Under the pieces are notes generated by a model. That model worked only from the letters and a program-made list of their open reading frames with translations. It searched no databases and had not been told where the DNA came from. Positions 10,052 through 27,384 of a DNA stretch of 64,000 nt are shown here, in pieces. Both the position numbers and the translations under genes were made by a program. Positions within the stretch are counted from its first letter, which is position 1. Each line of letters starts with the position of its first letter. Origin of the DNA: Mycobacterium sp. Marseille-P9652 (GTDB taxonomy: Bacteria; Actinomycetota; Actinomycetes; Mycobacteriales; Mycobacteriaceae); assembly GCF_902652685.1 (NCBI RefSeq), contig NZ_CACRUY010000002.1, positions 186,001 through 250,000 on the forward strand, read 5' to 3'.

Positions 10052-11491
10052 TCAGTAGTTCAAACTCGAGAACATGACCCGGCCCGGGTCGTATTTCTGC
10101 CGCACCGCCGCCAGCCGGGACAGGTTGGCGCCGAAGTACCGCGAAGCGGCTTGGTTCGGCTCGAGATAGTTCACGTAGCCGCCGGCCGAATACGGTTGCA
10201 CCGCTTGGTGAGCGGCGCTGAGCCAATTCCGGGCCGCCGCCGGGTCGCCCGTTTCGACGTACCACTGCACCAGGGCGGACTCGCGGCGCCACGGAAAGGC
10301 CGTCGCCCCCGGGGCCACGGTGGCCAGGGCACCGTCGAGGGCGTGCATGATCGCCAGCATGCGGCCCGCGCCGCGCGGGAAGGCGTCGACCGCCGCGGCG
10401 ATCGCCTGCGCGGCGGCCGGGCTGATCGTCGGCAGGACGTCGGAGCCGCCGACATAGCCCAGCGGCGACGGGTTGAGGTTCCCGACCGCGAGATAACGCA
10501 CCAGGTCCAGGTAGTTGAACGTGTGGTTCTCGGTCCCGGTCGGTTGCAGCCCGACGGCCTTGACGATGGCGGCCGCCGCGCTGTTGCCCGACCCGGCGGG
10601 GCACGTCGCCATGATGCGGCAGTGCGTGCCCAGGCCGTCGACGGTGGCGTCGGCGAGCGCCCAGTTGCTCTGGTCGACGGAGCGCAACCAGGTCTGCCAG
10701 CCGACGAGGACCTGCGCGAACGACTGCGGCGGGAAGTTGAGGTTGACAACGTCGACGTCGGTGGTCGGGAAGGTGGCGAACGTCATCGCGGTCGTCACCC
10801 CGAAGTTGCCGCCCCCGCCGCCCCGCAGCGCCCAGAACAGGTCGGGCCGGCTGTTGGCCGACGCGGTCACGGCCTGCCCGCCGGGCAGCACCACCGTCGC
10901 CGACGTCAACTGGTCGCACAGCAGGCCCGCGTGGCGGGACTGCGCGCCCAGCCCGCCGCCCAGGGCGTGGCCGCCGCTTCCCACCGACGGGCAGGTACCC
11001 GTCGGGATGCCCCGGCCGGCCGCCGCCAGCGCCTGGTGCAACGCATACAGGCTGGTCGCGGGCGTCGCCGTGACGGACCCGCTGGCGGCGTCGTAGTTGA
11101 TCGCCCCGGGCAGCTGCCGGAGGTCGAGCACCATCGCGCCGTTGGGTGTGGACGCCCCGACGTAGGAGTGGCCGCCGCTGCGCGGGGCCACCTTGAGGTT
11201 GTGCGCGGCGGCGAAGGCCATCGCCTTCTGCACGTCCGCCGTCGACGTGGGAACGACGACGGCCGCGGGCGCCGAGTCGTTGTAGATGGTGTTGAAGACC
11301 TGCTTCGCCGCGCCGAACTGGCCGTTATCGGGCGTGATCACCTGCCCGTTGATGGCGGTGGCGAGCGCGCCCCAGCCCGACGGGGCGGGCTCGGCGGTGG
11401 CGCGGGGGGACCCGACCATCGTGCCCGCGGCCAACGCCCCGGCGGCGGCCCGCAGGAACGTCTGCCGCGAGATCTCCCGCGGTACCGTCAT
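10052..11491 (-). CDS. Exported bicovalent-type FAD oxidase (berberine-bridge-enzyme-like), Rv0063-like
   Basis: A 479-residue FAD_binding_4/BBE oxidoreductase. The N-terminus (ISRQTFLRAAAGALAAGTM) resembles a Tat signal with a single-arginine variant of the twin-arginine motif. His108 in RSGGHSY and Cys167 in GTCPSVG are at the positions that bind FAD covalently in bicovalent members; GGHALGGG and GGGGNFGV complete the FAD site, and a C-terminal NYLEPNQAASRYFG segment is the BBE motif. Such enzymes oxidise sugars, polyketides or alkaloids; the substrate here is unknown. It is divergent from the PKS, with 164 bp between starts, so a shared promoter and a tailoring role are possible but unproven. 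Confidence 0.88.
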   Translation of the reverse strand: MTVPREISRQTFLRAAAGALAAGTMVGSPRATAEPAPSGWGALATAINGQVITPDNGQFGAAKQVFNTIYNDSAPAAVVVPTSTADVQKAMAFAAAHNLKVAPRSGGHSYVGASTPNGAMVLDLRQLPGAINYDAASGSVTATPATSLYALHQALAAAGRGIPTGTCPSVGSGGHALGGGLGAQSRHAGLLCDQLTSATVVLPGGQAVTASANSRPDLFWALRGGGGGNFGVTTAMTFATFPTTDVDVVNLNFPPQSFAQVLVGWQTWLRSVDQSNWALADATVDGLGTHCRIMATCPAGSGNSAAAAIVKAVGLQPTGTENHTFNYLDLVRYLAVGNLNPSPLGYVGGSDVLPTISPAAAQAIAAAVDAFPRGAGRMLAIMHALDGALATVAPGATAFPWRRESALVQWYVETGDPAAARNWLSAAHQAVQPYSAGGYVNYLEPNQAASRYFGANLSRLAAVRQKYDPGRVMFSSLNY

Positions 11492-11643
11492 GCCCCGAAT
11501 TGTCGGCGACGGCGCGCCGACGGGCGCTCCGCCACACGCGCCGTCACCGGATCGTTAGCGACGACGCACCACGAAGCACGTCGATAACGACTTGTCAAGC
11601 AACACTTTCACCCTTTTCTCGACCCCGTGTCTGATCGTCCGTA

Positions 11644-11649
11644 TAGGGT
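11644..11649 (+). promoter_or_regulatory. TANNNT -10 element for a leaderless PKS transcript
   Basis: TAGGGT ends 6 nt before the GTG start of the megasynthase and no Shine-Dalgarno sequence lies between. This is the spacing expected when transcription begins at the start codon, a common mycobacterial arrangement. A CTTGTCAAG palindrome at 11591-11599 lies further upstream. Confidence 0.5.
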
Positions 11650-11655
11650 CGAGCC

Positions 11656-21333
<9,678 letters not shown>

Positions 21334-21407
21334 CGGTTGCGCGCCGACATTGCCGCGGCGTGCCGGCAACCCCGGCGAGGCTTGGGGCGCCTGCTCCTCG
21401 ATCGTGT

Positions 21408-21836
21408 TTAGTCGGTGAAGTCGATCCGCACCGATACGGGAGTCGTCTCCAAAGCCTTGACCACCTTGGCGCCTAACCGGCCGAACTTGCGGCCGCGCGC
21501 GACCACATCGTCGTCGGGCCTGAATGTCGCTACACCGGTGCGCCACCGATTTCCCTGTCGGACACGCACGTTCGGGTTGTCGGCGATGTTCCTGCCCCAA
21601 CCGGAGCGGGCCCCGTGCTGGCAGATCAGCCAGGCCCCACGGTCGTCGAATTGGACCGACACGGGCACGCGGCGGATCTGGCCGGTCTTGCGACCGATGG
21701 TTTCCAGTTCGGTGGCCAGGCTGGTGCGCACGCCGATCCTGCTCAGCGCCTTCACCGTCGGGTTGAGCACGTAGCGTCCGAGCGCGCGTTCCCGGCGGAA
21801 CTTTCGCAGCGTCTTGTCGTGGCCGACGGTGGTCAT
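21408..21836 (-). CDS. Deazaflavin (F420)-dependent nitroreductase-family protein
   Basis: A 142-residue split-barrel protein of the Ddn/DUF385 family, recognised by TELETIGRKTGQIRRVPVSV, WLICQHGARSGWGRNIADNP and the following VRVRQGNRW segment. GGAGG stands before the chosen ATG at 21836. Family members bind F420 (or fatty acids or haem in some groups) and reduce varied substrates; the substrate is not predictable here. It is divergent from a TetR gene with one palindromic operator between them, so it is probably that regulator's target. Confidence 0.85.
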   Translation of the reverse strand: MTTVGHDKTLRKFRRERALGRYVLNPTVKALSRIGVRTSLATELETIGRKTGQIRRVPVSVQFDDRGAWLICQHGARSGWGRNIADNPNVRVRQGNRWRTGVATFRPDDDVVARGRKFGRLGAKVVKALETTPVSVRIDFTD

Positions 21837-21878
21837 GGCGCCTCCTGGGTCGAAAAGTAGCCCGATGCGATTGAGGCT

Positions 21879-21898
21879 AGTAGACCGATCGGTATACT
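21879..21898. promoter_or_regulatory. TetR-type palindromic operator
   Basis: AGTAGACCGATCGGTATACT is a 20-bp palindrome with one mismatched pair around a perfect ACCGATCGGT core. It lies between the divergent deazaflavin-protein and tetR starts, a typical autoregulatory site. Confidence 0.65.
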
Positions 21899-21928
21899 GC
21901 AAGAAGTTTTCACGGAAGGATGCCGAAT

Positions 21929-22501
21929 ATGTCAGCGCGAGACGCCTTGATCGCGAGCGCGACGGGACTGGTCCGACGGCACGGTGTCGCCGGCACCGGC
22001 CTCAACGCGCTGCTGGAGGACAGCGGCGTCGCCCGCAGGACGGTCTACCTGAACTTCCCCGGCGGCAAGGCCGAACTCGTCGCCGAGGCCACCCGCCTTG
22101 CCGGTGAGTCGTTGACCGCGGTCATCCGGTCGGCCGGGGACGGCGATCCCGCCGTCGCGGTCCAAACCTTCATCGACGAATGGAAGGGCCAACTGAGCGC
22201 GACCGAGATGGAGGCCGGCTGCCCGATCGTCGCCGCGGTCCTTGGTCGCTCGGAAGCGCCGGACGCCGCGCGGGCGGCCGCCGACGCGTTCGTCGAGTGG
22301 CGGGCCGTCCTCGCCGATCGACTCGCCGCGCATGGCATCGACCGGGACCGCGCGTCGTCGCTGGCGACGCTGATCGTCGCGGCCATCGAGGGCGCCGTCA
22401 TCCTCGCGCTCGCGACGCAGTCCATCGCCCCGCTCGACGACGTCGGCCGTCACCTGAGCGAAGTGATCAACGGCAATCTCGGCGTCGACGAAACGCCGTA
22501 A
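21929..22501 (+). CDS. TetR-family regulator, LmrA/YxaF-like
   Basis: A 190-residue regulator. The N-terminal HTH spans roughly residues 1-60 (GTGLNALLEDSGVARRTVYLNFPGGKAELVAE); FPGGK is typical of the LmrA/YxaF subgroup. The C-terminal domain contains GCPIVAAVLGRSE. The ATG at 21929 has GGAAGGA 8 nt upstream; an ATG nine bases earlier would overlap that ribosome site. It likely binds the adjacent palindrome and controls itself and the divergent deazaflavin protein. Its stop codon overlaps the -10 element proposed for the cutinase gene. Confidence 0.87.
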   Translation: MSARDALIASATGLVRRHGVAGTGLNALLEDSGVARRTVYLNFPGGKAELVAEATRLAGESLTAVIRSAGDGDPAVAVQTFIDEWKGQLSATEMEAGCPIVAAVLGRSEAPDAARAAADAFVEWRAVLADRLAAHGIDRDRASSLATLIVAAIEGAVILALATQSIAPLDDVGRHLSEVINGNLGVDETP

Positions 22502-22504
22502 CAT
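22499..22504 (+). promoter_or_regulatory. TANNNT -10 element, leaderless cutinase start
   Basis: TAACAT, overlapping the tetR stop codon, ends 6 nt before the cutinase ATG. No ribosome-binding sequence is present in the 6-nt gap. Confidence 0.45.
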
Positions 22505-22510
22505 CGCGTC

Positions 22511-23083
22511 ATGAGGCTCATCGCCTTCCTCGCCTCCGCACTCGCGTTTGGCTCGGCGGTCACGCCCGCACCCGTCGCGTCGGCGGCGTGCCCCGACGCC
22601 GAAGTGGTGTTCGCGCGCGGCCGGGAGGAGCCACCCGGCGTCGGCGCGGTCGGCGACGCGTTCGTCAATGCCCTGCGCGCGCAGACGCCGAAGTCGGTCG
22701 GGGTGTACGGGGTCAACTACCCCGCCAACATCACCACCGGCAGTGGCGCGAGCGACATCACCGACCACATTCAATCGATGGCCAAGAGCTGCCCGAACGC
22801 CCGGATCGTGCTCGGCGGCTATTCGCTCGGCGCCGAGGTGGTCGACCGCGCCCTCGTCGGCGGACTGCCCCGGGATGCGGATCAGCACGTCGCGGCCGTG
22901 GTGCTGTTCGGCAACGGCACGCGGGGGTTCGCCCCCACGTTCGCCGCCCGAACCATCGACCAGTGCGCGCCCGGCGATCCCATCTGCGGCAGGGGCACGA
23001 ATTGGCCGTCGCACCTGCAGCCTTCGTACATCGGGTCCGGACTGGTCGATCAGGCTGCCGGCTTCGCCGCCGGCAAGATCTGA
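22511..23083 (+). CDS. Secreted cutinase-family esterase (Culp)
   Basis: A 190-residue protein with a signal peptide ending around ASA-A (residues 25-26) and a mature alpha/beta-hydrolase of the cutinase family. The predicted triad is Ser105 in GYSLG (usually GYSQG), Asp156 and His168. Cysteines 27, 94, 152 and 159 can form the two conserved disulfides. Mycobacterial relatives are cell-surface esterases, phospholipases or thioesterases rather than plant cutinases. It could act on acyl products of this locus, but nothing in the sequence shows that. Confidence 0.9.
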   Translation: MRLIAFLASALAFGSAVTPAPVASAACPDAEVVFARGREEPPGVGAVGDAFVNALRAQTPKSVGVYGVNYPANITTGSGASDITDHIQSMAKSCPNARIVLGGYSLGAEVVDRALVGGLPRDADQHVAAVVLFGNGTRGFAPTFAARTIDQCAPGDPICGRGTNWPSHLQPSYIGSGLVDQAAGFAAGKI

Positions 23084-23088
23084 CCGGC

Positions 23089-23094
23089 TAGGGT
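23089..23094 (+). promoter_or_regulatory. TANNNT -10 element, leaderless mtnA start
   Basis: TAGGGT ends 7 nt before the GTG start of mtnA, immediately after the cutinase stop. The core TAGGGTCG is identical to that before the PKS. Confidence 0.45.
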
Positions 23095-23101
23095 CGGCCC
23101 G

Positions 23102-24109
23102 GTGCGCAGGACCATCGATTGGGACGGCGACGCGGTCACGATCATCGACCAGACGGCGCTGCCCGGCGAGTACCGGATCTTGCGTCTGCGAACCGTTGAC
23201 GAGCTGATCGACGCGATCCGCCGGCTCGCCGTGCGCGGTGCCCCGGCGCTCGGGGCCGCGGGCGCCCTGGGCGTCGTGCTGGCCGCCCGCGAAAACGGCG
23301 ACGCCCGTGCCGCGGCGGCGCGGGTCGCGACCGCGCGACCGACCGCCGTCAACCTCGGTTGGGGAGTCGCGCGTGCGCTCGCGCGGCTCGACGAGGGCGC
23401 CGAAGCCGTGCTCGCCGAAGCGCTCGAGATTCTCGACGAGGACGAACGGCTCAACCGCGCCGCGTCCGCCCACGCCGCCGACATCGTCCTCGGGCTCTGC
23501 GGTCGCCGCCCGCTGCGGCTGCTGAGTCATTGCAACGCCGGACATCTCGCCACCGTGGCCTGGGGGAGTGCGCTGGGCGTCGTCTGGCACCTGCACGAGC
23601 GCGGACTGGTCGAGGAGGTGCTCGTCGACGAGACGCGTCCACTGCTGCAGGGCGCCCGGCTCACCGCCTGGGAGCTGGCGCAGGCGAAAGTGCCCTACCG
23701 GGTGCAGCCGGACGGCGCCGCCGCCGCGGCGATGGCGCGGGGCCTCGTCGACTGCGTGCTGGTCGGCGCCGACCGGATCGCGGCGAACGGCGACGTCGCC
23801 AACAAGATCGGCACCTACGGCCTGGCGATCGCCGCCCGGCATCACGACGTGCCGCTGATCGTGGTCGCGCCGTCATCGACCGTCGACGAGTCCCTGGCCA
23901 CCGGCACCGAGATCGCCATCGAGGAACGCGCGCCCGACGAGGTCAGGACCTTCGCGGGCGCCACGATCGCCCCGCCGGGCGCCGACGTGTTCAACCCCGC
24001 CTTCGACGTGACGCCGGCCGAGCTGATCACCGCCGTCGTCACCGAGCACGGCCGCTACCGGCCCGTCACGCCGCCGCGGCCGTCGCCATCAGGGGCCGCA
24101 GCGTGTTGA
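23102..24109 (+). CDS. mtnA: S-methyl-5-thioribose-1-phosphate isomerase (MtnA)
   Basis: A 335-residue MtnA/eIF2B-like isomerase. The RGAPA phosphate/ribose motif starts at residue 45; the catalytic pair is Cys144 in SHCNAG and Asp224 in GADRIAANGD. It converts methylthioribose-1-phosphate to methylthioribulose-1-phosphate in methionine salvage. No mtnK, mtnB, mtnC or mtnD lies nearby, so it may act with distant genes or on another ribose-1-phosphate such as 5-deoxyribose-1-phosphate. Its last 44 bp overlap the convergent thioesterase gene. Confidence 0.92.
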   Translation: MRRTIDWDGDAVTIIDQTALPGEYRILRLRTVDELIDAIRRLAVRGAPALGAAGALGVVLAARENGDARAAAARVATARPTAVNLGWGVARALARLDEGAEAVLAEALEILDEDERLNRAASAHAADIVLGLCGRRPLRLLSHCNAGHLATVAWGSALGVVWHLHERGLVEEVLVDETRPLLQGARLTAWELAQAKVPYRVQPDGAAAAAMARGLVDCVLVGADRIAANGDVANKIGTYGLAIAARHHDVPLIVVAPSSTVDESLATGTEIAIEERAPDEVRTFAGATIAPPGADVFNPAFDVTPAELITAVVTEHGRYRPVTPPRPSPSGAAAC

Positions 24110-24746
24110 ACAGGCGCGGCCGGTCACGCAGATAGAAGTGGCCGCCCCGAAGGATCTGGACGGAGAATTCGGCCGTTGTGCGCCAGCGCCATTCGCGCAA
24201 GTCGGATTCGCTGACGAGCGGGTCCTCGCTGCCGCCGAAGACGTGGATTGGGCTCGGCAGTTCCGCGGTGTCCTCCTCCTCGTCGGTCGTGCACAGCCTC
24301 AAATCGTGGCGGGTGACGGCGATCGCCCGGGCATGCAGGGTGGGCCATCGGGTGAGTTGCGACGGCAGTCCGCCCAGATCGGACAGCAGAGCCGCCAGCT
24401 GGCCGTCGTCGAGCAGGTCGACGGCATGCAGCGGGGGACGAAGGTGCGGCGGGCCATAGGCCGAGAGGAACACCGCCCGCGGCAGGGCGGCGCCCTGTGC
24501 GGCGCGCGCACACGCCACCCGGTATGCCAGCAGGGCGCCGAAACTGTGGCCGAAGAACATGTGGGGCTCGTCGAGGGCTGGTCGCAGCTGATCGTTCACC
24601 TCGTCGACGAGCTGCCGCAGCGTGCCGAAGCGCTCCCGGTTCGCGACCTCGACCGGGATCACCTCGACGGCCGGCCTCAGGGCCTTGTCCCAGGCATTGA
24701 ACGCCAGCCCGCCGCCCCCGGCGTGGTGGAAGCAGAACAACCGCAT
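24066..24746 (-). CDS. Type II thioesterase (TesA/GrsT family)
   Basis: A 226-residue alpha/beta hydrolase of the external thioesterase family that edits PKS and NRPS carrier proteins. The start FCFHHAGGGG is the family oxyanion region; the triad is Ser68 in GHSFG, Asp175 in GSEDPL and His203 in GGHFYL. It lies 2.7 kb from the megasynthase, which has no thioesterase domain, and could remove misloaded acyl groups or help release product. It is 31 bp after the oxoamine-synthase fragment on the same strand and probably co-transcribed. Its 3' end overlaps mtnA. Confidence 0.9.
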   Translation of the reverse strand: MRLFCFHHAGGGGLAFNAWDKALRPAVEVIPVEVANRERFGTLRQLVDEVNDQLRPALDEPHMFFGHSFGALLAYRVACARAAQGAALPRAVFLSAYGPPHLRPPLHAVDLLDDGQLAALLSDLGGLPSQLTRWPTLHARAIAVTRHDLRLCTTDEEEDTAELPSPIHVFGGSEDPLVSESDLREWRWRTTAEFSVQILRGGHFYLRDRPRLFNTLRPLMATAAAA

Positions 24747-24777
24747 TGCTTCGGCCGCCTTTCGTGTCCGTGCCGCC

Positions 24778-25161
24778 CTAGATGCCCAGCCGGTTCAGTT
24801 CTTCGGCCAGCGCCGCGACCATGAACCGGACCGCTGCCGGGGAATGGCAACTGGTGACGAAGAAGCGCAGGCGCGCTTGGTCTTCCGGGGCGGCGGGAAA
24901 GACGATCGCGTCGGCGATGACGCCGCGCCGCGCCAAGGAGTCGGACAATTGCCGCGCCTTCTGCGCGCTGCCGATGACGCAGGGGATCATCGGGGCGTGC
25001 GCGCCGTCGTCGGTGCCGATGCCCGCCTCTCGCGCCAAGCGCACGAAGAGGTCGGCGTTCTCGTGCGCCCGGCGCAGGTGCTCAGCCAGCGCCCACCGTC
25101 CGGTCGCCCTGCGCTTGGCCGGCCCCGCGGCAATCACGTCGAGGCAGGGATTGGTGTCCAT
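24778..25161 (-). CDS. Orphan C-terminal domain of an alpha-oxoamine synthase-like PLP enzyme
   Basis: A 127-residue protein matching only the C-terminal small domain of BioF/KBL-type enzymes: HLRRAHENADLFVRLAREAG, then HAPMIPCVIGS, ARRGVIADAIVFPAAPEDQARLRF split as usual, and a closing MVAALAEELNRLG helix. The large PLP domain with its catalytic lysine is absent, and only ~110 bp separate it from the next gene, so the missing part is not adjacent. The ATG at 25161 has GGAG 8 nt upstream; a start 48 nt earlier is possible. Either a decayed remnant that is still translated or a genuinely separate accessory domain. Confidence 0.65.
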   Translation of the reverse strand: MDTNPCLDVIAAGPAKRRATGRWALAEHLRRAHENADLFVRLAREAGIGTDDGAHAPMIPCVIGSAQKARQLSDSLARRGVIADAIVFPAAPEDQARLRFFVTSCHSPAAVRFMVAALAEELNRLGI

Positions 25162-25274
25162 GCTGTGCTCCGTTTCCTCGTGGCGCGGGACCTGGGCGGC
25201 CGCGCTCACCAGGTAGGAGCGTCAGAGGGGGCGAATACGGACAGTTTTTCGGGCGGCGTTTCCAGCCGCCACGC

Positions 25275-26873
25275 TCATCGCCCGACGGTGCCCTGCAGCG
25301 TGATCTCGGAAATGTCGGAATGGTTCTTGCCGTGGGTGGTGCCGAGGGTGCTGATCCACACCACGACGAAGGTGGCCGGTGCGGCCGCCTTCACCGGGAT
25401 GACGTTGTGCCCGGGCTGCATCGGCGTGGGCGGGCTCAACTCGGCGGTGTCAGCGAGCTTGGCGGGCGTCGCGTTCGGAGCTGAGCGAATCTGCGCGACG
25501 GTGCCGGTGCTGTCCAGGTCGACCGTGACGGCGCTCAGCACGGTGGGTCCGGGAAGTTGCAGCAACAGGCCCACCCCTTCCTTCAACTTCGGGAAGGGTT
25601 GAGCGTCAAAGTAATTGTCGGTCGACCACGCGGTTGCCGGGTCGCCGTCGATTGCCAACCCCGCCGACTTCGGGCTGTCCGGTGAGCCACCCGGCGAAAA
25701 GACCGACGCGCTGAGCGGCTTGATCGTGCCGTTGCCGGTGGCCGGTGGCGCCGCCACGAGCGTCGGCGACGGAACGGGTTTCGTCGACTCCGTATGCAGG
25801 CCAAGCTTGTTCGGGTTCATGGTGGCGTGGTTGTCCACGGTGCCCATGATGCGGCCGATGGTGTCGACGAAGGTCAGCAGCATCACGAGGACGACCACCG
25901 CCGAGGCCCCGAGGAATGTCTTCAACAGGGCGCGCCGCGCGAGCTGGGCTTTTTCCGCCGGGCCGAAATCCCGGAAGCCGGCGTAGGACCCGGGCGGTAC
26001 AGGTGCCAGCAATCTGCGCGTGGTCGAGGGTCCCGCCTGGTTCTTGGCATCGTCGGCGGCCTCGCGCAGCAGCGTCGAAACCGTCTTGGCGCTGCGGATT
26101 CCGTCGCCGTCGCGCACCAGGCCTGCCGCCGTCGAGGAAATGAGGAACGGGACCCGGGGGTTGAGGGCCGCCGGTTCCCGGATCCGGCCCTCGGCGTCAA
26201 CCTCGACCGGCCTCCACTCCGTCGTCGCGCCTCTGCCGGGCCAGCGGTTGACCAGCAACGCGTACATGACCGCGCCGATGCCTCGAAGGTCGTCCCGCGG
26301 TGCCGTATTCGGCATCGTCGCCGGGAACGCAAGCACCACGCGTCCGTCGGCACTGACCCGGATGCGGTTCGGATGGTCGATCGACAACGCCAACCCCGCC
26401 CCGTGCACCACGTCAGCCGTCTCGGCCAGCGGCAACACGGCGTCCGCGACCCCGAGGGGTGACGGCGCCGTATCGGCCACTTCTTTCAGCGAGGCGCCAC
26501 GGGTCCAGTCGGCGACGACGACGAGGCCGCATTGGTCGCGCCCCACGTCGAGCACTCGCGCCAGGCCGGGGGAGTTGATGCCCCGCAGGCTTGCGGTGCG
26601 CGAATGAATCACGTTGACGGTTGCGGGCGGGAGGGCGTTCGCGGCGTCCACCACCGTGACGGCCAAGTGCTGGCCCGTCACCGTGTCCAGCGCCTGCCAG
26701 AACTCGAGATGCGGGGCGTCGCCATGGAACACCATCAGCCGGATCCGGCCGCCGGCGAGCGTCGACCCGGCGACCAGCGGAGTTCTTTCCTCGCTCGGGG
26801 CGTGCGGTTCTGCCCAGTACCGCGGCAGGTTGGTCGTCGGCATGTCAGGAGAGAGCGGTTGGGTGGCAGTCAT
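25275..26873 (-). CDS. Membrane pseudokinase with extracellular discoidin-like domain, MviN C-terminal-like
   Basis: A 532-residue protein. Cytosolic residues ~35-280 resemble a Ser/Thr kinase fold but lack the glycine loop, the VAIK lysine (LAVTVVD instead), the HRD aspartate and the DFG motif, so it is a pseudokinase. One transmembrane helix is at about 319-342 (LLKTFLGASAVVVLVMLLTF). The outer C-terminus resembles a discoidin/galactose-binding fold (AIDGDPATAWSTDNYFDAQP). This order matches the C-terminal half of mycobacterial MviN (Rv3910), without the MurJ flippase helices. MviN's pseudokinase recruits FhaA; a similar scaffold role is inference. The ATG at 26873 is preferred over a TTG 21 bp upstream. 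Confidence 0.78.
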   Translation of the reverse strand: MTATQPLSPDMPTTNLPRYWAEPHAPSEERTPLVAGSTLAGGRIRLMVFHGDAPHLEFWQALDTVTGQHLAVTVVDAANALPPATVNVIHSRTASLRGINSPGLARVLDVGRDQCGLVVVADWTRGASLKEVADTAPSPLGVADAVLPLAETADVVHGAGLALSIDHPNRIRVSADGRVVLAFPATMPNTAPRDDLRGIGAVMYALLVNRWPGRGATTEWRPVEVDAEGRIREPAALNPRVPFLISSTAAGLVRDGDGIRSAKTVSTLLREAADDAKNQAGPSTTRRLLAPVPPGSYAGFRDFGPAEKAQLARRALLKTFLGASAVVVLVMLLTFVDTIGRIMGTVDNHATMNPNKLGLHTESTKPVPSPTLVAAPPATGNGTIKPLSASVFSPGGSPDSPKSAGLAIDGDPATAWSTDNYFDAQPFPKLKEGVGLLLQLPGPTVLSAVTVDLDSTGTVAQIRSAPNATPAKLADTAELSPPTPMQPGHNVIPVKAAAPATFVVVWISTLGTTHGKNHSDISEITLQGTVGR

Positions 26874-27054
26874 CGCTTCGTCTGGCTCCCGCAATGCTCA
26901 CCCGCCGCGCCGGCCGGACGCGAGGGGCTGCCGATAGTTGTCATGCCATAGGTAGCCCGCCGCGGACGCATCCAAACGGTCGCATTTCAGCGGGTCGGCG
27001 TCGGCGCGGCGCCGCACCGGTTCGCGGCGGCTCCATCCGGCGCACCGTTGCTTC

Positions 27055-27384
27055 TCACCGGCTGGCCAGTACTCCGATCCAGTAGGCCCGCAACAGGTCA
27101 TGAGCCGCCGGTGAGTGCTCGCCGCGGCCCGCCTCAGTGGCAAAGGCCTGGCTCGCCTCCTTGCCGCACCAGGGCGTGACGGTCGCGATGCCGCCCGGGT
27201 GGCGTCTCAGATACGTCGTGACGTCATAGACCCGATTGCTGATCAGCAGCCAGCAGCTGGTCGTCGAGGAATGCGTGGCGATCTCGGCCGCCGAAAACTC
27301 CCCAGGATTGCGCGTGTTGCCCACTGTGGTCACCGCAATCGTGGCCAGCAACGCGCCCAGGACCAGTCCGACGAGCCATTTCAT
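27055..27384 (-). CDS. Membrane-anchored cytochrome b5-like haem protein
   Basis: A 109-residue protein with one N-terminal hydrophobic helix (residues 3-21) and a cytochrome b5-like domain. HPGG (His62) is the canonical haem-ligand motif; His90 or His95 is the likely second ligand (GEHSPAAHD). Cys44 and Cys73 could form an extra disulfide. Its ATG overlaps the stop of the flavoprotein upstream (ATGA), so the two are translationally coupled and likely form one electron-transfer chain. The final acceptor is unknown. Confidence 0.85.
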   Translation of the reverse strand: MKWLVGLVLGALLATIAVTTVGNTRNPGEFSAAEIATHSSTTSCWLLISNRVYDVTTYLRRHPGGIATVTPWCGKEASQAFATEAGRGEHSPAAHDLLRAYWIGVLASR

